NCBI RefSeq assembly: GCF_030997045.1
Contig: NZ_CP116899.1
Location: 2,739,501 to 2,803,500 of the forward strand
DNA: 64,000 nt
Source of the DNA: Microbulbifer sp. TB1203
GTDB taxonomy: Bacteria > Pseudomonadota > Gammaproteobacteria > Pseudomonadales > Cellvibrionaceae
Direction: 5' to 3'
Of the stretch, positions 61,880 through 64,000 are shown in pieces (positions within the stretch are counted from its first letter, which is position 1; the number at the start of each line of letters is the position of its first letter). The translations under genes and the position numbers were made by a program. The notes under the pieces were generated by a model. It was not told where the DNA came from. It ran no database searches and saw only the letters and a program-made list of their open reading frames with translations.

Positions 61880-63985
61880 ATGACAGCGAAGGAAGCGGTA
61901 CCCGTTCGCAAGAGCGATCGCGCGGACGACGACTTTTTGCTCATAGAGCCCACCGGCTTCACGCCGGTCCAGGTCGAAGCCGGTGGCAGAAAACTGCTGT
62001 TTTCTCCCCGCGCGCTGTCTATTGCCGGCTGCCTGCTGCTGGGCCTGTTGGCGCTGGTCTACCTGCTGGTCGCCCGCTCGCTGATTTTTGAAACCCAGCC
62101 CGCCGACGCCGATGTCAGCGTCAGCGGCCTCGCCCTGCCCCTGGGCGACGGCCATCTGGTCCTGCCGGGTCACTACAGCTACACCGTGAGCGCCGAGGGC
62201 TACCTGCCAAAAAGCGGTGAGGTGGAAGTCGACAGCGACGGCCACAGCCGCCACATCGTCAAATTGGAAAAACTCCCCGGGCACCTGCGGGTGATCACTG
62301 ATCCGCCGGTGGCGGTGCGCATCCTGGTGGACAGCGACGAAGTCCCCAGCGAACATGGCCTGGCAAAGAATATTCCCGCCGGACGCAAGCGCATCACCCT
62401 ATTGAGCGAACGCTACCTGCCCTTTACCCGCGAAGTGGATATCGAGGGCCTGGACAACACCCAGACACTGCAGGCAAAACTGCGCCCCGCCTGGGCCAGT
62501 ATCCATATCAACACCAACCCACCCGGCGCCACCGTTACCGTGGAGGGCGAGGTGCTCGGCACCACGCCGCTGAGCGCGGAGCTCATTCAGGGGGACAGAC
62601 TGGTGGAGCTGTCGATGCCGGACCACAAAACCGAAAAGATCCCCGTGGAGGTGACTGCGGGCGTCGACCAGACACTGGCGCCGGTGGACCTGGGGCCCGC
62701 GGACGGCATCCTGCACCTGACCAGTGTCCCGGAAGACGCCAGCGTCACCGTGGACGGCGAATTTCGCGGCCGCACACCGCTGCGACTGGAACTGGCCTCC
62801 GGGCGCAGCCACCAATTGCGTTTTTTCAAGGATGGCTACAGCTCGGTGGATCGCACCATCGACATAGCCGCCGGCGTCGAGCGCGATCTCTCCGTCGACC
62901 TCTCTGCCGTATTCGGCCGCGTGCGCGTCACCAGCAGTCCGGAAAACGCCCAAGTCTTGATCGACGGCGAACTCGCCGGTGTCGCCGGCCAGACCTTCAC
63001 CCTGCCCGCGCGCAGCCACAGTATCGTGGTGCGCAAGGCCGGCTACGAAGATTACCAGACCAGCATCGTGCCCAGCGGTAAGCTGGAACAGACCGTGCGC
63101 GCGGTACTGCTCACCGCCGAACAGGCCCACTGGTCCAAGGTGCCGGCGGAAATCACCCACGGCGCCGGCGGCCGCATGAAGCTGATGCGCCCCGACGCCC
63201 GCTTCACCATGGGCTCCTCCCGCCGCGAACAGGGCCGCCGCGCCAACGAAGTGCTGCGCCAGGTCTCCCTGACCCGCCCCTTCTACCTCGCCACCACTGA
63301 AGTCACCAACGGCGAGTACCGCCGCTACCAGCGCATGCACAGCTCCAGCCACGTGCAGGGAGTCAGCCTGGACAACGACAACCTGCCGGTGGTGAATATC
63401 GGCTGGACCGACGCGGCCCTCTTCTGCAACTGGCTGTCCGAGCGCGACGGTCTCAACCCCGTTTACCTGACCGAGCGCGGCCGCATCATCGGCTTCGACA
63501 CCGCCGCCGACGGCTACCGCCTGCCCACCGAGGCGGAGTGGGCCTGGGCCGCCCGCTACGACCGGGGAGCCATGCGTAAATTCCCCTGGGGCGATGAACT
63601 GCCGGTGCAAAAAAATTCCGGCAATTTCGCCGACACCAGTGCCGCGCAACTGGTACCCGCGGTACTGCGCACCTACAGCGACCGCTACGCCGCCACTTCA
63701 CCGGTGGGCAGCTACTCCCCCAATTCCCTGGGCATCCACGATCTCGGGGGCAATGTTTCCGAGTGGGTGCACGACCTCTACACCATCGGCACCGGGCTCT
63801 CGCTGAGGCGGGAGGAAAACCCGGTGGGCCCGCAGGATGGCGACTATCACGTAATCCGCGGCTCCAGCTGGCGCCACGCCGGCCTCACCGAGCTGCGGCT
63901 TTCTTTTCGCGATTACGGCGCCGATCCCCGCAACGATGTGGGTTTCCGCGTAGCGCGCTGGGTCAACGGGGAGACGACACCATGA
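61880..63985 (+). CDS. Membrane protein with PEGA repeats and SUMF1/FGE-fold domain
   Basis: 701 residues. Cytosolic lead (1-45), one membrane helix (46-66), then about five PEGA-type beta repeats starting near 70, 133, 209, 282 and 349 (for example ASIHINTNPPGATVTVEGE and LHLTSVPEDASVTVDGEF). The C-terminal ~265 residues have a SUMF1/formylglycine-enzyme fold: MGSSRREQGRRANEVLRQVSLTRPFYLATTEVTNGEYRRY, RLPTEAEWAWAARYD, FPWGDE, HDLGGNVSEWVHDLY, RGSSWRH..., VGFRVARW. The paired active cysteines of true FGE are absent. ATG, with AGGAAA upstream. It overlaps the next gene by four bases. Confidence 0.85.
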   Translation: MTAKEAVPVRKSDRADDDFLLIEPTGFTPVQVEAGGRKLLFSPRALSIAGCLLLGLLALVYLLVARSLIFETQPADADVSVSGLALPLGDGHLVLPGHYSYTVSAEGYLPKSGEVEVDSDGHSRHIVKLEKLPGHLRVITDPPVAVRILVDSDEVPSEHGLAKNIPAGRKRITLLSERYLPFTREVDIEGLDNTQTLQAKLRPAWASIHINTNPPGATVTVEGEVLGTTPLSAELIQGDRLVELSMPDHKTEKIPVEVTAGVDQTLAPVDLGPADGILHLTSVPEDASVTVDGEFRGRTPLRLELASGRSHQLRFFKDGYSSVDRTIDIAAGVERDLSVDLSAVFGRVRVTSSPENAQVLIDGELAGVAGQTFTLPARSHSIVVRKAGYEDYQTSIVPSGKLEQTVRAVLLTAEQAHWSKVPAEITHGAGGRMKLMRPDARFTMGSSRREQGRRANEVLRQVSLTRPFYLATTEVTNGEYRRYQRMHSSSHVQGVSLDNDNLPVVNIGWTDAALFCNWLSERDGLNPVYLTERGRIIGFDTAADGYRLPTEAEWAWAARYDRGAMRKFPWGDELPVQKNSGNFADTSAAQLVPAVLRTYSDRYAATSPVGSYSPNSLGIHDLGGNVSEWVHDLYTIGTGLSLRREENPVGPQDGDYHVIRGSSWRHAGLTELRLSFRDYGADPRNDVGFRVARWVNGETTP

Positions 63986-64000
63986 AATGGACAGTAATTT
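63982..64000 (+). CDS. Start of a further gene of the same operon (only six codons in window)
   Basis: ATGA overlap with the preceding stop codon; then MKWTVI is visible before the window ends. The coupled start indicates co-translation with the PEGA/SUMF1-fold gene. Nothing about its product can be said from six codons. Confidence 0.5.

Noticed and set aside
62399..63649. 416-codon minus-strand frame opposite the PEGA/SUMF1 gene
   Set aside because: The opposite strand shows clear PEGA and SUMF1 motifs. Composition is Gly/His/Val-rich shadow.
61880..63985. Call of a true formylglycine-generating enzyme (sulfatase activator)
   Set aside because: The fold is present, but the two active-site cysteines are not, and no sulfatase gene is in the window.

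Overview
The window comes from the chromosome of a high-GC, aerobic or facultatively aerobic Gram-negative gammaproteobacterium. The gene content points to a marine Cellvibrionales-type organism close to Microbulbifer. This rests on an Rnf (Rsx) complex, the divergent mrp/metG pair, TrhO, a YqjD/E/K-like trio, a TIGR02647 protein, many lipoproteins and PEGA proteins, and GC-rich codon use. The genus is an inference from gene content, not a computed result.

Layout. 1-19.6 kb is mostly core genome. It holds the end of a YdiJ-type FAD/Fe-S dehydrogenase, a TPR protein, a secreted 3D-domain protein, trhO, mrp, metG, a 2OG-Fe(II) oxygenase and a hydroxyacid dehydrogenase. It also holds an orphaned MNT antitoxin with a decayed HEPN partner, a yqjDEK-like trio, a sirtuin, two glutathione transferases with a LysR regulator, and a VIT-family transporter. 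19.6-39.5 kb is an accessory, defence-rich block. It contains an XRE regulator with a divergent small gene, a Tse2-like ADP-ribosyltransferase toxin with a small acidic partner, an Imm11/DUF1629-like immunity gene, a very large type I-E CRISPR array (about 124 repeats), a complete type I-E cas operon, and a WYL-domain regulator just upstream of cas3. 39.9-46.5 kb is the rsxABCDGE electron-transport operon. 46.7-55.1 kb carries a TetR regulator, an MltF-like transglycosylase with duplicated solute-binding domains, an SO2930-type dihaem cytochrome paired with a beta-helix lipoprotein, a Yip1 protein and ilvE. 55.7-64 kb is a run of cell-envelope genes without a recognised function: TPR/TonB-C-like, Ser-rich lipoprotein, glycine-zipper lipoprotein, membrane TPR, PEGA plus SUMF1-fold. 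It continues off the window and is the best candidate for an undescribed system.

How the parts work together. The CRISPR array and cas operon are co-oriented on the minus strand: cas3-cse1-cse2-cas7-cas5-cas6e-cas1-cas2, then leader, then array. The newest spacers therefore lie at about 29.8 kb and the oldest, degenerate units at about 22.35 kb. The array keeps visible traces of its history: an adjacent spacer duplication, two near-identical spacers acquired far apart, and repeats with altered terminal bases. The Rsx proteins form one membrane redox pump, but two dispersed inverted repeats interrupt the operon between rsxC and rsxD. Imperfect inverted repeats with termini like TGTAGGAGC/GCTCCTACA are scattered through almost every intergenic space. 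In one case the two arms supply the stop codons of both convergent flanking genes.
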